DNA from: Cylindrodendrum hubeiense | Taxonomy: Eukaryota; Ascomycota; Sordariomycetes; Hypocreales; Nectriaceae | Assembly: GCA_014621425.1 (NCBI GenBank) | Contig: JAANBB010000054.1 | Coordinates: forward strand, 62,001 to 126,000 | Reading direction: 5' to 3' | DNA: 64,000 nucleotides | Shown: positions 22,364 through 34,889 of the stretch, piece by piece | Layout of the letters: each line of letters opens with the position of its first letter | How positions within the stretch are numbered: position 1 is the stretch's first letter | The notes under the pieces: model-generated | Told to the model about the DNA's origin: nothing | Database searches by the model: none | What the model saw: only the letters and a program-made list of their open reading frames with translations | Translations under genes and position numbers: made by a program

Positions 22364-24447
22364 ATGATGTGCATCAAATACACCTTGTTATCTCAAGGAG
22401 ACACAATCGTCAACCCGGCAAGCCCATATTAATCAGATCCGCAGTCATGTTCGTGAATTAGCTGTGGCCCCTGAGACAACGTTTACTAACTATGATAGGT
22501 ACACCACCTCATTCGCCTTCTTCGAGGCCCTGATCGAGGTCAGTGCGACCCCCACTGTGATTTAGCAACAATTGTGATTAACTCCTTGTAGGCAGGAGTC
22601 AAGAACTGCTTCGTCAATCTTGGCTCCGACCACCCGAGCATCCTCGAGGCCATGGTCAAGGGCCGGGACACCCCAAACTTCCCCCGCATCATTACCTGCC
22701 CCAATGAAATGGTGGCTCTGTCTATGGCCGATGGATATGCCCGAAAAAGCAACGAGGCCCAATGCGTCATCGTGCACGTAGATGTGGGCACGTCTGGAAT
22801 GGCCGCTGCTATTCACAATGCATGCACCGGCAGAGCCCCTGTGCTCATCTTCGCTGGGCTCTCCCCATACACCATCGAAGGTGAAATGACTGGCTCTCGA
22901 ACGGAGTACATGTGAGACATTAACCCGGCATTAAGGCATACCTTAGCTAATGCGAGCCATAGTCACTGGATGCAAGACGTTCCGGACCAGAAGCAGATCG
23001 TCGCCCAGTACTGCCGGTACGTTGGTGAGATCAAAACGGGTAAGAACGTCAAGCAGATGGTTCGAAGGGCTTTGCAATTTGCCACGAGTGACCCGAAAGG
23101 TCCAGTGTACCTGATGGGTGCCCGCGAAGTCATGGAGGAAATCATCGAGCCATACAGCATCAATCCTGACCACTGGCACGGCATTGGACCCTCCGCTCTC
23201 CCTCCGGATGCTGTTGCTGAAATTTCTCGGGCCCTGGTTGAAGCTCGGGAACCTCTGGTGGTGACGGGCTACAGCGGCAGAAACCATGCTGCTGTGGCGG
23301 CTTTATTGGATCTTGCCAACACTGTGAAGGGCCTGCGCGTGCTGGATACGGGAGGCTGCGACATGTGTTTCCCAGCAGACCATCCAGGGTGGTTAGGACT
23401 GAAGTACGGCGTTGATGACAGTGTCCGAACGGCAGATGTGCTGCTTGTCATTGACTGCGATGTCCCATGGATAAACACGCTGTGTTTGCCCAAGTCTTCG
23501 GCCAAAATATTCCACCTTGATGTGGACCCCCTAAAGCAGACCATGCTTGTCTCATACATCAGTGCAGAGACAAGATATCGCACAGATGCCGGCACCGCAT
23601 TGGCTCAAATTGTGGCGTACCTGCAATCTTCTTCTGAACTGACGACTCGTTTATCCGATCTAGAATTCGAAAACCGATGGGCCTCACTGCAGGCATCTCA
23701 TTCGAAGCTGATCAAGTCGCTAGACGAAAAACCTCAGAAAACCGACACTGGTGAGATGAATACCGCCTACATTTGCTCAATGTTGCGTAAGATGCTGCCA
23801 CAGAACACCGTATTTGCAGTGGAAGCTGTCACAAATTCGATCACTGTAGCCGAGCAACTACGCGCAACTCAGCCTGGGCAATGGATCAATTGCGGCGGCG
23901 GCGGTCTCGGCTGGAGTGGTGGTGGTGCACTTGGAATCAAGCTTGCCGTTGACGCCGAAGATGCTGCTCTACCTCAAAACGAGAAGAGAATGGTCGTACA
24001 GATTGTCGGCGACGGAAGCTTTTTGTTCAGTGTCCCCGCCAGTGTGTACTGGATCTCAAGCAGATACAAGATTCCAATCCTCACGGTCGTCTTGAATAAC
24101 ACAGGTAATCAGAACTCCATCCCACGAATTGCTTTGCGCAATGTGACGGACCCAATCGGGTTGTATCCTTACTAATTCGGTTTCTTATAGGGTGGAATGC
24201 ACCACGGAGATCGATGCTTCTAGTTCACCCTGACGGTCCAGCATCCAAGGTTTCAAACTCGGAGCTGAATATCTCCTTCGATCCCTCTCCAAATTACTCT
24301 GAGATCGCGAAGGCAGCCACAGATGGCCAAATATTTGGAGCTAGGGTCAAGCTTGCAGATCAGCTGCAAGTCTCGCTTGGAGAGGCCATTCAATCAGTTC
24401 AATCTGGGACATCAGCAGTTCTTGATATTGCTGTCTCTGTTGGCTAA
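22364..24447 (+). CDS. Thiamine diphosphate-dependent enzyme, acetolactate synthase-like
   Basis: ThDP enzyme of the acetolactate synthase/benzoylformate decarboxylase superfamily, about 587 residues. Exons 22499-22538, 22592-22911, 22963-24104 and 24191-24447 are firm. The 5' end is not: a first exon of five bases (ATGAT at 22364-22368), spliced to 22499 across a 130-base intron with donor GTGCAT, gives a total divisible by three and the start MMYTTSFAFFEAL. Landmarks: NLGSDHPSILEAM, the catalytic Glu region PNEMVALSMADGYA, HVDVGTSGMAAAIHNA, GGGLGWSGGGALGIKLA, and the ThDP-Mg motif from VGDGSFLF to VLNNT. There is no mitochondrial presequence, so it is probably not the branched-chain biosynthetic Ilv2 but a cytosolic catabolic or carboligase paralogue. 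It lies tail-to-tail with a permease gene, 74 bases apart. Confidence 0.85.
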
Positions 24448-24521
24448 GTGAGGTGCTTTTAGTTATTAATGCATATAATCCTCTTAAATACCCAAGTATC
24501 TACATTCCTCTACTAATTCGT

Positions 24522-26293
24522 TTACCTCTCTATGAGAGGGCCATTGTATTCCTTTTTGGCCCACACCAAGTAGTAGATAACACTAAAGATGAAGACAAAG
24601 CCCGTCACAACAACACTGTAGTTCATCATGTCGGGTGTTGGGTTAAGTACTGAAGGCCAGAAACTGAAGAAGCCCACCACAACTAGATAGCAAATGGTTA
24701 ACACGTTGTTAGCAATTCCAAAGGCACCGGGAAGGTGGAATGGTCCCCAGACCAGCTCGGCACCCGTGGTGTTGGCAAGGGCTGGCAGTTCGGAGTCAGG
24801 TAGACTGAAACCGTTCGTAGTTCGACGATAGAGGAGTAGAACAGCCGCAATGAGGTATGAGCCATAAAGGCAGGAAATAGAGAGTGAAGTGACGTTTTGG
24901 AAGGCGACAGGCGAGCCAATGTTGATGAAGGACAGAAGAATCGAGATGGTGGAGGTGACAACCACAGCCCAGAACGGAACAGTAGTGCGGTCGTCGACCT
25001 TTGAAATTAAGCCCCAGAATGGAAGGCCACGGTCACGGGCAAATGACCAGAAGACTCGAGACGTAGAGGCAAGCATGCCGACAGTCGCACAACCACCGAG
25101 GATCATAATAATGGCGGCCATGACAGTAGCTCCGCCCTTTGAGTTGGTTGCCTGCTGGAAGATGTACATGTGAGGGAATCCCAGCAGACCAGGAGCAGAG
25201 GCGGCAGCATCGTCAAAGTTTCCCATGCAGAATACCATGGCGAGAAGCATGGCAAAACCGCAAACGCCGTTAATGACGAGACTCAGCAGGATCGATCGGG
25301 GGACCACAACACTGGGGTTCACGGTTTCCTCGGACATCTGTAATTGTATGTAAGTAAAGATCCATTGAAAACGGGTTGGAGTTCAGATTGGAAATGGAAA
25401 ACTTACGTGGAAAGCAGCATCAGTGCCGACAAAGGCGAAAGCGTTGCCCATCATGCCAACCATGAAGGAGATTCCTTGCGATGACCAGCCGCCATTGTTG
25501 ATCCAGGTAGTAAAAACCTCCTTCGCGTCGGCGTGTGGCCCCAGAGTAACGAGGGGAATAAGAATGGCGAAGAAGCCAAGAATATGAAGGATCAAGATAA
25601 GGCCTTCGAACTTGGGCAGCGCAGAGCTAACAAGAGTGTTGATGAAGACGGCGAACAAAAGGACGGCCCAGAAGAGCAGAGTGCCTTGCCACAGCTCCGG
25701 CACAAAGCTGGAGTTGTTCATCGTAGCCATACCGAGAATCATGTTGCCAGTGAGGAGGGCACTGGATGAAACGGAGCCTTGCCAGCCGCCGACCGTCAAC
25801 CAGCCGGTAACATAGCTCAAGAACTTGGCGCAGGATCGCGGCGCCAGCATCGCGACCCAATGGTATTGTCCACCGGATGTAGGGGCCATGGAGACCAGCT
25901 CGCACATGGTGGTGAAGACGCTGAAGTTTCCGAACCAGACGAAGATGAAGCTGTAGACGACACCAGCGGTACCGCCGTTGTTGAGACCTTGCGCGAAAAG
26001 CACGGTAACGGCTTCCCAAGTGATGAGAATGGTGCAGCTGAACCCGAGAATCGACATGAAACCGAAGTTACGCTGAAGGGCTTCCATTAGTGAGGTGCAC
26101 ATTGAAGTTGGCATGCATGCCGTCGTACCCTGAGAACCTGCTTCTTTCCTAGTCGCGCCAGTTGATCATTGTCATAATGATCGCTCTTGGAAGTGACCTC
26201 GGAATTGGGCTCTGCCTCCGCGAAGACGTGAGCCTCGTTGGCCTTGACATCGGGGATGTTGCCCATCTCGTGACTGCTGGTGTGGCTACTCAT
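24522..26293 (-). CDS. APC-family amino acid / GABA / choline-type permease
   Basis: Plasma-membrane permease of the APC superfamily, 548 residues, about 12 membrane segments. Exons: 26293-26129, 26072-25407 and 25337-24522 (sum divisible by three). A hydrophilic N-terminus of about 55 residues precedes FGFMSILGFSCTILITWEAV. Other landmarks: SMAPTSGGQYHWVAMLAP (the SGGxYxW motif), VGTDAAFHMSEE with the substrate-site region of helix 6, and ASTSRVFWSFARDRGLPF. This subgroup contains fungal GABA and choline/ethanolamine permeases; the exact substrate cannot be told. Its convergent neighbour is the ThDP enzyme. Confidence 0.9.
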
Positions 26294-27661
26294 CCTTGGA
26301 TCCAGATGAAGGAGCCAGGTGAAATCCGTCGATGATTGAGGAAGAGTTGATGAAGGAATGGGATGGATGATTTAAAATGGCTTAAGTTCAAAAGAAAAAC
26401 CCAAAGGATTGTCACAGATGCATGATTGGAGTAAGAAGGAGCAATGAAAGGGGACCGCGTTTTACTGTTGCCCTTTTAAGAAGGCAGTGCTCAAAGCAGT
26501 ACTCTGTCTGGACTGTACATGGAGATGGATGTGCAACTGACTCCCCTGTTGGTTCGGTTAGCCGACCGACAGCCCAACCCCGGCTTCCCCACCCCTCCCC
26601 TGCACGTACTGCATATGTACACATGGTGGACGGCCTGCAGACTTTTGATCCTGTTGGTCGTCTTGGCCGCTTTCTAGGATCCGAATGGGCGCTACCGGCC
26701 GACAGCCACCCGGCCAAGGAGAAGAGGAGTGTGGCAGGATGGCAGGGTGGCTTCCCGGATTCTTTGCCACCGTTTTTCTCACAGGGGCATGGAGTAGTAG
26801 CGAATTTCAATTAGGCCTAGATGATCGAATCGCACGAGCTCGTCATCCAGTCCCAGCTCAGATGTAGATACACAAGGTTGTCCCTAAGTCCCGCCCCAGG
26901 CCAGTCAGGCCTACGAGGGCTAAATGACCAAGCAACCCAAGGGGCAACGTCACTAGGACTTGATAAAAAGCAACACGGTTACATTTGCTGTTGCATTACC
27001 GTTGCAGAATATAATTCCCAACTTGGCCCATGCCATGCACAAGGGCCGCGTGGACGAGAAACACACTACCGGGAGCAGATTCCTGTCCCATCCGCATTGA
27101 CGAAATCATCCCTGCCCCCGTTACCATCGCCATATCGTGGGTCGTGCTTTGACGGATGTCGACAGTTCATCACGAACCATTGCTTAAAATCCCGACCAGC
27201 CTATACAACCTGGTGCCTCGGCGTAGCCTGGAGAGTCCAGTGAGATTCTCTTATGCAGCGGTAGAAGCGTCTCTGCAAGCCCGGGGAAGTAAATAGTGGG
27301 CCATCATGCAAGCCACATGTGTACGAGTTAATTGATGTGTTACGGAAATGCAACTAACAAAGGGACCCTGCGACCCATCACACCATTTTGACTGAGCTGC
27401 AGTAGAATATCACCCTTGAGGAGGGCCGATTCCGGTGACTGCCGATGACTTGTTGGCTCCCTTTTTCACCCTGACTCGTCGATCCCGATCGCAAGACAGT
27501 GGCTCGGCTTAAATATTGGCACGAAAACACTGTATTCGGGCAAAGGGATAGAGGGTGTGAGGTCTACATTTCGCGTCTACAGTGATAAATGGAACCGTTT
27601 CTAAGGTCTAAATAGCTAATGTCGTAAATTGAAACCGATAATGAAATTGGAAATGCAGCTT
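26294..27661. other. Intergenic, no gene recognised
   Basis: A 1.4-kb gap. Between 26412 and 26814 both strands are open for about 130 codons, but neither translation has domain-like features. I treat them as chance frames in GC-rich promoter sequence. Confidence 0.5.
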
Positions 27662-29093
27662 CTAGAATCCATCTTGGCGGGAGGGTTTGCCGTGCAAGCT
27701 TTGCGATTCCACTTGCCACGTCTGGTGGACGAGGATTGTTTGACTTGAGTGGCTTTCGTGACTTTGTCCATCCCAGGACCTCTTCTGCCCAACGGCAGTC
27801 TGGGTAGCCTCTCGTGCCTTTGACTTGCCCAAGTTAACCATTTCGTGCACATCGCTGCGCTGGCTGCGTTGGGTGCTGGTCGTAATTGGTATATCATTTG
27901 ATTCGTGCGGTCGTCGCGAACTTGAGCCAAGGCCGCTATTCTGCGCTGACTTGTACCCAGAATGTCCTTGCCTATAGGTCGGGTAGCCGTTGCTGCTAGA
28001 CTTGCCTTGTCGACGCAAATCATCGACACGGATCTGGCCCGATTCGAGGCTGTCGAGGAACGGCTTGAGGTTGGGAACGCAAACAGTGAAGATGGCGAGG
28101 CACTGGACCAACTGGATCGTGATGGCGGCTTCCCAAATGGAGAAGGATGGATCGTCGGAAGCGAAGGCCTTGTTGGAGAAGTAGATTTGAACGGCAGCTG
28201 CAGGCGTAACACTGATGGTGTTGGTTAGCATCCAGGGCCACGCGCATGAACAGATAGCTGAGTAATGGACGACTTGTTACGTACAAGATGCGACTGCCGA
28301 AGACGCATATCACTAGAATCCTCTTGGACCATGAAGTCTGAATTCTCCGAGCATTGTCGGTCATGATGGCGACAATGGCAATATCCGTGACGATGTTTGC
28401 GATGGAATAGTATGTCCAGAAAGCAGTTAGGTTAATGCATTGGTCGCTGTCGGAATAGTCCCACGGCGTTGGTAGTTTGCACTGGAAGAAGTTGACGACG
28501 AATGCGCTGAGCCCCCACAGGCCGACGACAATATCACAAGCCAGGATGAGCTTTTCTTGACCGCGCCGAACCATCATTCGAAGACCCAAGGTGCCGGAAA
28601 GTTTGGAGCAGAACAGAGAGGCGATGAATAAGGCATTGGCGGCATACTGAGTCTAAAGTCGCATCGTATACTTGGTCAGTCTGTTCTGTCTATGAGTCTT
28701 GCGGCGTGTTGTCAAGTCGACATACCTTGAAGAAAGTCTCGGTGTCACTCGGGCTCAATGTGTTAAATGGCTTCCCCAGTCCATGTTCGCACCCTATGAA
28801 CACAACAATAGACTGGCCGGTTGCAAAAACCTACATCACTGGTATGAGTAAGGTGGCTCGGGAAGTAAGAGGCCCAGCCGACTTCGCGCGCAGGCAACGT
28901 GCGCCGGCGTCGTTCTACTTACCGCTGCGGCAATTGCAAGAATATCGTCGACTTTGAGGGATTTGGTCATGTGGATTTTAGTTCCCGAGCGGACGAAGCA
29001 GGCAAGGACAGCGATGACCATGAACATCAACGTCAAGACCTGGACGAGCGGGCCCTTGTTGGTATCCGTAATGATCCTCTGCGTGGAACTCAT
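27662..29093 (-). CDS. Rhodopsin-domain (PTH11-like) integral membrane protein
   Basis: Seven-helix integral membrane protein of the fungal rhodopsin-domain family (PF20684-type; often annotated satratoxin SC1 protein 4-like or PTH11-like), 397 residues. Exons: 29093-28923, 28830-28726, 28652-28285 and 28211-27662 (sum divisible by three). Landmarks: the helix VLTLMFMVIAVLACFVR, KVDDILAIAAAVFATGQS, GLGKPFNTLSPSD, and FWTYYSIANIVTDIAIVAIM. The cytoplasmic C-terminus, about 120 residues, is hydrophilic and Ser/Gln-rich. There is no CFEM domain at the N-terminus. The family is large in plant- and insect-associated fungi and is proposed to include surface sensors. No ligand or partner can be inferred from context. 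Confidence 0.87.
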
Positions 29094-30660
29094 GATTGGC
29101 GAAGTGAGGATCGGCGCGGCTACATCGATATAGTGCAGCGATGAACTGACAGAAAGAATGGAAACGATATTGAGCGATCTAGCGACAGCGAAAAATGAAA
29201 GATGCGAAAATGAAGAAGGTCGGTCGACTCCCTTGGACCTGGTTGTCGGGTCGAAATGAATGCTGGGCTCACAGCCTTTCGCGCTCCATTCCCAGGCCTT
29301 CGGGAGAAAAGGTCCCCGGGAGTGTGATATCTCTTGCTTACGGGTATCGAGACAGAATTGCTTTGGACAAGCCCATGGGCTTTTCTCTGAAAGCCTTCAC
29401 CCAAACAACGCAATGGGAGCAGAAAGCTGGCCCTTTGCCCTTGCCTCAACACGAGCTGCTCGTTTGAGACATGCGTCCCGAAGCGTTGTAGAACTTACTC
29501 ACATGCTGGCTGGCCGAAACTTGCCGTCCAACCTGCGCCAGGTGTGAAGCTAAAAGATGCAGTGGTTGGTTCCACCCATGCCATGGACGTTAATTGATTA
29601 GCGGCAAATAAACTATCCCCCGTAAAGATACCGTCCCGGGCTCCGAGGCCAATGAATCCCCTGGAGGAGTCACTGTTCATCGGCCGCACATCCCTGCAGC
29701 ATGCAGCGGCATATGTAACCCCCATGCCCTGCCCCTTGGTCTGTTGGTTGACAGTGAAGAATAATGATGTGATACGTAACCGTGGCTTGCGAAATTTTCT
29801 GCACGGAAGACGCGGATGTTACAGACCTCCCGTCCGAACTTTCTTTCCAAATCCAAAACACCACAGCCCTTAAATCTTTCTGCAAAATCGAGATATAAAG
29901 CACCTCAGCTGGTTTAACAAGGTGACCCGCTTTATTCCCTCCAGTTTGAGTGCTAAAATCCCCAGCAGGTGGCGGATCTATCGATTCCGAGCTGCTGTAA
30001 TTTCCTCGTCATTTATGATACATCGCATCGCCAAAGTACTTCATGCGCATATCCCAGTACTCTTTTCTTTTTTCTTGCGTAAATCACCTCAAAGGATTCA
30101 CTGTAGACCTGAGGGGTCTCAGCATTCTTGCGGCGTAGCATTTGCGTGTAACCCTTGTACGCGTATTAGCCCCTGTCCCTTCCGTGCACCATGTCCGGGA
30201 GAAGAAGCCGAGAAGACGGGTAGTAGAGGCATGTGGATATCTGGCTCGGTCGGAGGTTTTCAGACTAGTTGCACTGTAAATAGTAAAGTCGACGGTTTAT
30301 GCGGGCGCAACGGCGCCCGAGACGCCGCGCCTTTCTTGGCCATCACCATGCTCCAGGCTTGGCTACCGAGCAATGAAGCCACTTACGTTACGAATACACC
30401 CTAACCGTAATTCTCCATACCAATCTGCCTTCATATTTGCCTCATTGCCATTCTAAACCACACCCCGTTGTGGCCTTGCGCGACGTTCAATTTAGATGAT
30501 ACTACGACAGTTCGTTGTACTGCATAATGTAACGTAACCCTGCGGAGGTAATCTCGGGACCTTCACAAGCACACCCTCGACATAAACACATCTGCGTATT
30601 AAAGACATGCATGCACTAGACGTGCAAATTAATTTCAACGATGAAGCGCTCATCTAATGC
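29094..30660. other. Intergenic, no gene recognised
   Basis: A 1.6-kb gap between two minus-strand genes. An open frame at 29922-30404 (+) has no recognisable features and was not called. Confidence 0.5.
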
Positions 30661-31460
30661 TCACACCCAAGGCTTCACGGTCTTTCCCTCCTCGTAGTCT
30701 CCACCAACGGGACGCCACATTTGCCAGAAATTCATGGGCTGCAGCTCCTCATCGGTCTTCTTCCACAATTCGCCAGGGTCCTCCTTGGTCGGCTTTATTC
30801 GGTTCTCGTTGACGACTGTGAAACCATGTTTCTTGTAAGCCGGAACGCCATACTCGGTGGCGTCCAGCCACATCTCAACGCCCATCTCGTCGGCTTTTTG
30901 TTTGCCCCATGTCAGGATTAAGTCTGCCACACCTTGGCGACGGTAGTCTGGGTGTGTGTAGATGATATTAAGGTCTTGCAGAATTAGCAGGTTTCGTGGG
31001 CAAATTCGATGGCAACGCAAGGACTCAATGACACGCTACCGGTCGTTGACTTACAAACTTGGGGTCTCGCTCCCATCTTCCGCCTTGGCGCGTCAAATTG
31101 CTCTAAGCACTTGCTGACATAGTCTCGGGCCTCTCCTTCCGGATACCAATCGACCTCGGAATGGTCATCAGGCTTCTCAAAGGGGTTGGTTGGGTAAATC
31201 TTCCACAGACAAGCCCCTACAATTGTGCCCTTGTCATCAACAACCTTGGCCCAGTAGCTCGCTGGATCCGATTTGTGCCATTCCAGCTGAACGTTGGCAG
31301 ACTCCTTGAGGGAATCGGCACGAGCAGATGGTCCGTCGCCATGAAGCGGACAGAACATGCGGAAGAAACTTTGGAGGGGATTCTCGTAGGAGATCCATTG
31401 GCACTCAATGATGGCGGGAAAGTCGGTAGCCGAGTCTACCTCGAGCAACTTGAAAGGCAT
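30661..31460 (-). CDS. GNAT-family N-acetyltransferase
   Basis: Predicted acetyl-CoA-dependent acyltransferase of 239 residues. Exons: 31460-31055 and 30974-30661 (sum divisible by three). I chose the Met of MPFKLLEVDSATDFP as start because family members begin there; an in-frame extension upstream to 31514 is hydrophobic but probably leader. The fold's elements are visible: WAKVVDDKGTIVGACLW (central strand), LNIIYTHPDYRRQGVADLIL containing the acetyl-CoA pyrophosphate loop R-R-Q-G-V-A, and LDATEYGVPAYKKHGFTVV at the C-terminal side. The substrate is unknown. Its neighbours give no pathway context. Confidence 0.87.
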
Positions 31461-32389
31461 GTTGAGGAAAGGACGAGCGATGATGGAGAATAGAGATATG
31501 CAGGGCCAGAACAAGAAGAATCAGTTTGGGAGCGGCCAGAAGAGAAATAGCAGCGATTGAAAATTACACTTTGGGGAATGCCTACGCTCAGCGGAGCTTC
31601 AAACTCCATTTTCTTGCATGGAATGCAATTTGACTCACGTCAGTTTCTCCAGGAAGCTGTGGGAATCTGTCAAACGCGTGCATGGGCCCAGTTACCTTCC
31701 TTCACTTGATTAGCCTTGGCAGGACAAGGGTGTGGGTTCCACATATCATACCACCGGTCCAGGGTCCAGGGATGCTTCGCAAGTACTTACTCGGTATGGA
31801 AAGCAAGGAGACGGTCGCTGGCTCTCCGGGCCCGAGGCCGGGGAGACGATCCGGGGTCAAGTAGAATCCACAGCGCAGGGCAGCGGTCCGTCTTTAGCTT
31901 CGCTCTTCGCGCCTTGTCCATGACAGATCACGTTGGGGTTAACGATTTAGCCATCCCAGGGTACTGCCAAATCGCCATCCTCATGGTTAGCGTCGCCTGA
32001 GATTTGCAGCACTAGCCAGCTTTATCGGACGTTTTGATCCAGCACTGTGCTCTTCCACCCCTTGAGCAGGACATTTGAATTCACCGGCGATCCAAGTTGC
32101 GGGTAAAATCGCCGGTAGCTCCGTTACTTCCGATTACATCATCCGTTTTGCGTGAACTGGTGGTCCGAGATGGTAGCAACTCGACCAGATACTAATTGGG
32201 CTTGGGTGATTGAACAATCAATCGAAGAAGCACTGCGCTCCAGGAGCAAAGTGTTAATGGGGGAATGTTGTCTTCGGCAAAAGCGAACGTAGTCACGATA
32301 ACATCATGGACGTAGATTTGCAATTTCGCGCGAACTCTGACTCACAACACCTTGTTTAGGATTTAGGAAAGCGATGTAGTCCCCGAGAG
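31461..32389. other. Intergenic, no gene recognised
   Basis: Promoter of the GNAT gene and 3' flank of the P450 gene. Several short open frames overlap here, none convincing. Confidence 0.5.
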
Positions 32390-32402
32390 CTAAACTCTCG
32401 GG
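32382..32402. repeat. Perfect 8-bp inverted repeat at the P450 stop codon
   Basis: CCCGAGAG and CTCTCGGG flank a five-base loop (CTAAA). The minus-strand stop codon TAG lies in the loop, so the mRNA could form a hairpin exactly at translation termination. Confidence 0.6.
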
Positions 32403-34198
32403 ACATACCTGACGTTGAAACGCGGCTTTGCCCACAAGAACTGGGTCCTGCAGTCTCTAGCCCAGTCCACTTCCCGTCCTGGCCCCAGGCTCTGCATTGC
32501 CTCCCAGTTAAATAGGAACACCAGCTTCGACAAGATGATTCGCATCTCCATATAAGCGAGGTTCTTGCCCAGACAAGTGCGTGGCCCAATGAGGAACGGC
32601 TGCGACGCTTTGAGCGTATCGCTGGCGTAACGGGTATCGTACAGATTGTGGTCACTGGGGAGCCAACGCTCAGGGTGGAATGACTCTGGGTCGGTGAAGT
32701 AACGTGAACTGTGTCCAAGAGTAAATTGATGTCCAGAAACAATGGTCTATGTTATAGGGTAGTTGGTTAGTGTATTGTGCATCTGTCGAGTGGGAGAAAA
32801 CGTACGCCTTCTGGAACATAGTTGCCATCCACAACAGCGCCTGGACTGACTCGGGGAACATTGATGGGGAGCGGGATAAAGATCCGTAGGCCTTCCTTAA
32901 TAACGGCGCCAAGGTATGGAAGGTCTCGAGTGCTGACGTGATCGATTTCTTCCACGCTCTTGAAGGCCAACCTGACCTCTTGCTGCAGCGCGCGCAAACA
33001 CTCTGGTCTTTCCAAGATGAAATACGTGACACCTGCAAGAGTAGTTGCGGTCGTCTCGGAGCCAGCAATCAGAAGTGAGCTAGCGTTGGTTCGCAGGAAC
33101 TCTTCGGAAGGTTGCTTGTCGTTGCTGGTCAACAGGTGGCCGAAGAAGTCAACACGATTGTTGCCCTTCTCAATGCGCTTTCGCATCAGCGTGCGGGAGA
33201 ATTCGATATGTTCTTCTCGTTCACGCTTGAGTTTTCCGATGGGGAGCATAAATGGCGCCAACGGCAATAGGTAAGGCATGCGGCGGAAGATGCTGAATAT
33301 CGAGCCAGTGTACAAAATGTTGACTAGCATGGTGACTTGGGGGTTTGTTTTGGCTGCCGATTTTGGTTAGATCTTCAGTCACCTAATTGAGAGATGAGGA
33401 TGGCATTTACCCGTTTCGACTGCATGGAAGGATTCCCCAAAGGCCATGTCTCCAATAATGTCGAAAGTCAACCAATTGAACCACTAGTTTATGTTAGAAT
33501 ACTGAAGCTCGATTTATTGGAAGCAGGCTTCGTGTTTACCTCATCAACGTCGATGCCTTCATTTCGGCTACCGAACCTGTCAACCTGCTTCATAAACAAG
33601 TCAATATGCTCCTGAATCATAGACACCTGCTCCGAAAGGGCAGTCTCGCTAAAGGAATGAGCAAGTAGCTTCCTAGTCTCGCTATGCCTAACAGCATCTC
33701 GCTCCGCACCAAGAGGTGACATCTCGTCGGGGTTATCATAGAACTCGGATTTGAGAAACGTCTTCCTGCCTCTCTTGTTGTTCGCGTGGCCATACATGTC
33801 TTCAAATGCCTCGATTGTGGTGAATAAAAGCTCGTTGGGGGCGATTCGAACAACATCTCCGTACTTCTTGGAAAGATCCAACAAATCATATGCCCACCTT
33901 CCCCCCATCCTAACGCTTTGTTAGCTAAGCGGACTTTATTCGGCACGAGGTTCTATACCAATGTTTTGCGTGCCATAGCTGTGAAACCGCTGCAAGCTTG
34001 GGTCCCGGGTATTTGGCAAGAGGATGGAAGTAGTAATTATAGATCACATATGAAAAGATGTACGCTGAAAGCTATGTGCGTGGTTAAATTATATCCAGGA
34101 TATTACCACCCGCAACTACTCACGAGTCCGATAGCGGATATCAATATTGCTCCAATCTTCTGGATGGTGGCTATATTCGGTGGTGCCCCGTCAACCAT
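32390..34198 (-). CDS. Cytochrome P450 monooxygenase
   Basis: Membrane-anchored heme-thiolate monooxygenase of 511 residues. Six exons: 34198-34124, 34071-33959, 33909-33540, 33483-33411, 33353-32806 and 32746-32390; they sum to a multiple of three. The first two small exons supply the anchor ([20 protein letters not shown]) and the [15 protein letters not shown] hinge ([19 protein letters not shown]). Later landmarks: [14 protein letters not shown], the I-helix [15 protein letters not shown], the K-helix E-x-x-R in IKEGLRI, the PERW-type FHPERWLP, and the heme-binding loop [18 protein letters not shown] with its Cys. It resembles P450s such as the isotrichodermin C-15 hydroxylase/CYP60 type seen in secondary metabolism, but no synthase gene is near. 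Substrate unknown. Confidence 0.92.
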
Positions 34199-34889
34199 TT
34201 TTGCGGTTAAATTGCAGTGGAGAATGTGCGGCTAAAAAAGCTAAGATAAGAAGACAATTGCCCACAGTCAAATAAGAATGCGGGTGTAGGCATAACGATC
34301 AGCCTCAACTACGTGTTGCTACTTATAGCTGGCTACGTGTAGGACGTTTGTGGGCAAAATATCTAAGACAGCCACTACAAAGAAATTCATTACAAAGAAA
34401 ACCATGACGGATACAATACTACGTCATTAGAAGAGAACTGTATTTGTATGGACAGCATTTCTCCGGCGAACGCCTAACCCCGGACCCCGCAAACCTGTCC
34501 CTACCAGTAATGCGAAGGAGAATGCGGGGAGACAACGCCCCATGCTCCGGACGGGGAACGTGAAGAGCTTTTCTCCGGATGATCAGGTAGTACGCTTGGG
34601 AGACGGCAGAAGCCCAGACAACCAGGCCATTATTTCTGGCTATTTCCCCTCTCCTCGGTCTTAAGAAACACCGAGGTAGGCATCTTATCCGGGTATGTAA
34701 CAGCACGTTCGCAAGTAAGCCCCGCACATTTAACTCAAGTCGCCCCTTGCGGCATACCTCCCACCCGTTCTCATAATTACTACAGACATTCCCTCCCATC
34801 TTCTTAGCTAATTACCTGCGATACCGTTGTATATGACACCTTATCGTATGCTGATATGACTGTAACAGATAGTGTCAGATTCCATCATG
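34199..34889. other. Intergenic, no gene recognised
   Basis: P450 promoter and bZIP 3' flank. A minus-strand open frame (34419-34799) has no domain features and was not called. Confidence 0.5.

Noticed and set aside
26412..26814. Open frames of about 130 codons on both strands in the permease promoter
   Set aside because: Neither has protein-like composition or domains, and both strands open together is expected of GC-rich noncoding DNA.
29922..30404. 160-codon plus-strand open frame
   Set aside because: No recognisable domain, scattered Cys, and composition typical of untranslated sequence.
32390..34198. Secondary-metabolite gene cluster around the P450
   Set aside because: No polyketide synthase, NRPS or terpene synthase in the window; the P450 neighbours are a GNAT and a bZIP gene.
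34419..34799. 126-codon minus-strand open frame
   Set aside because: Arg-rich, no family features, in the P450 promoter.
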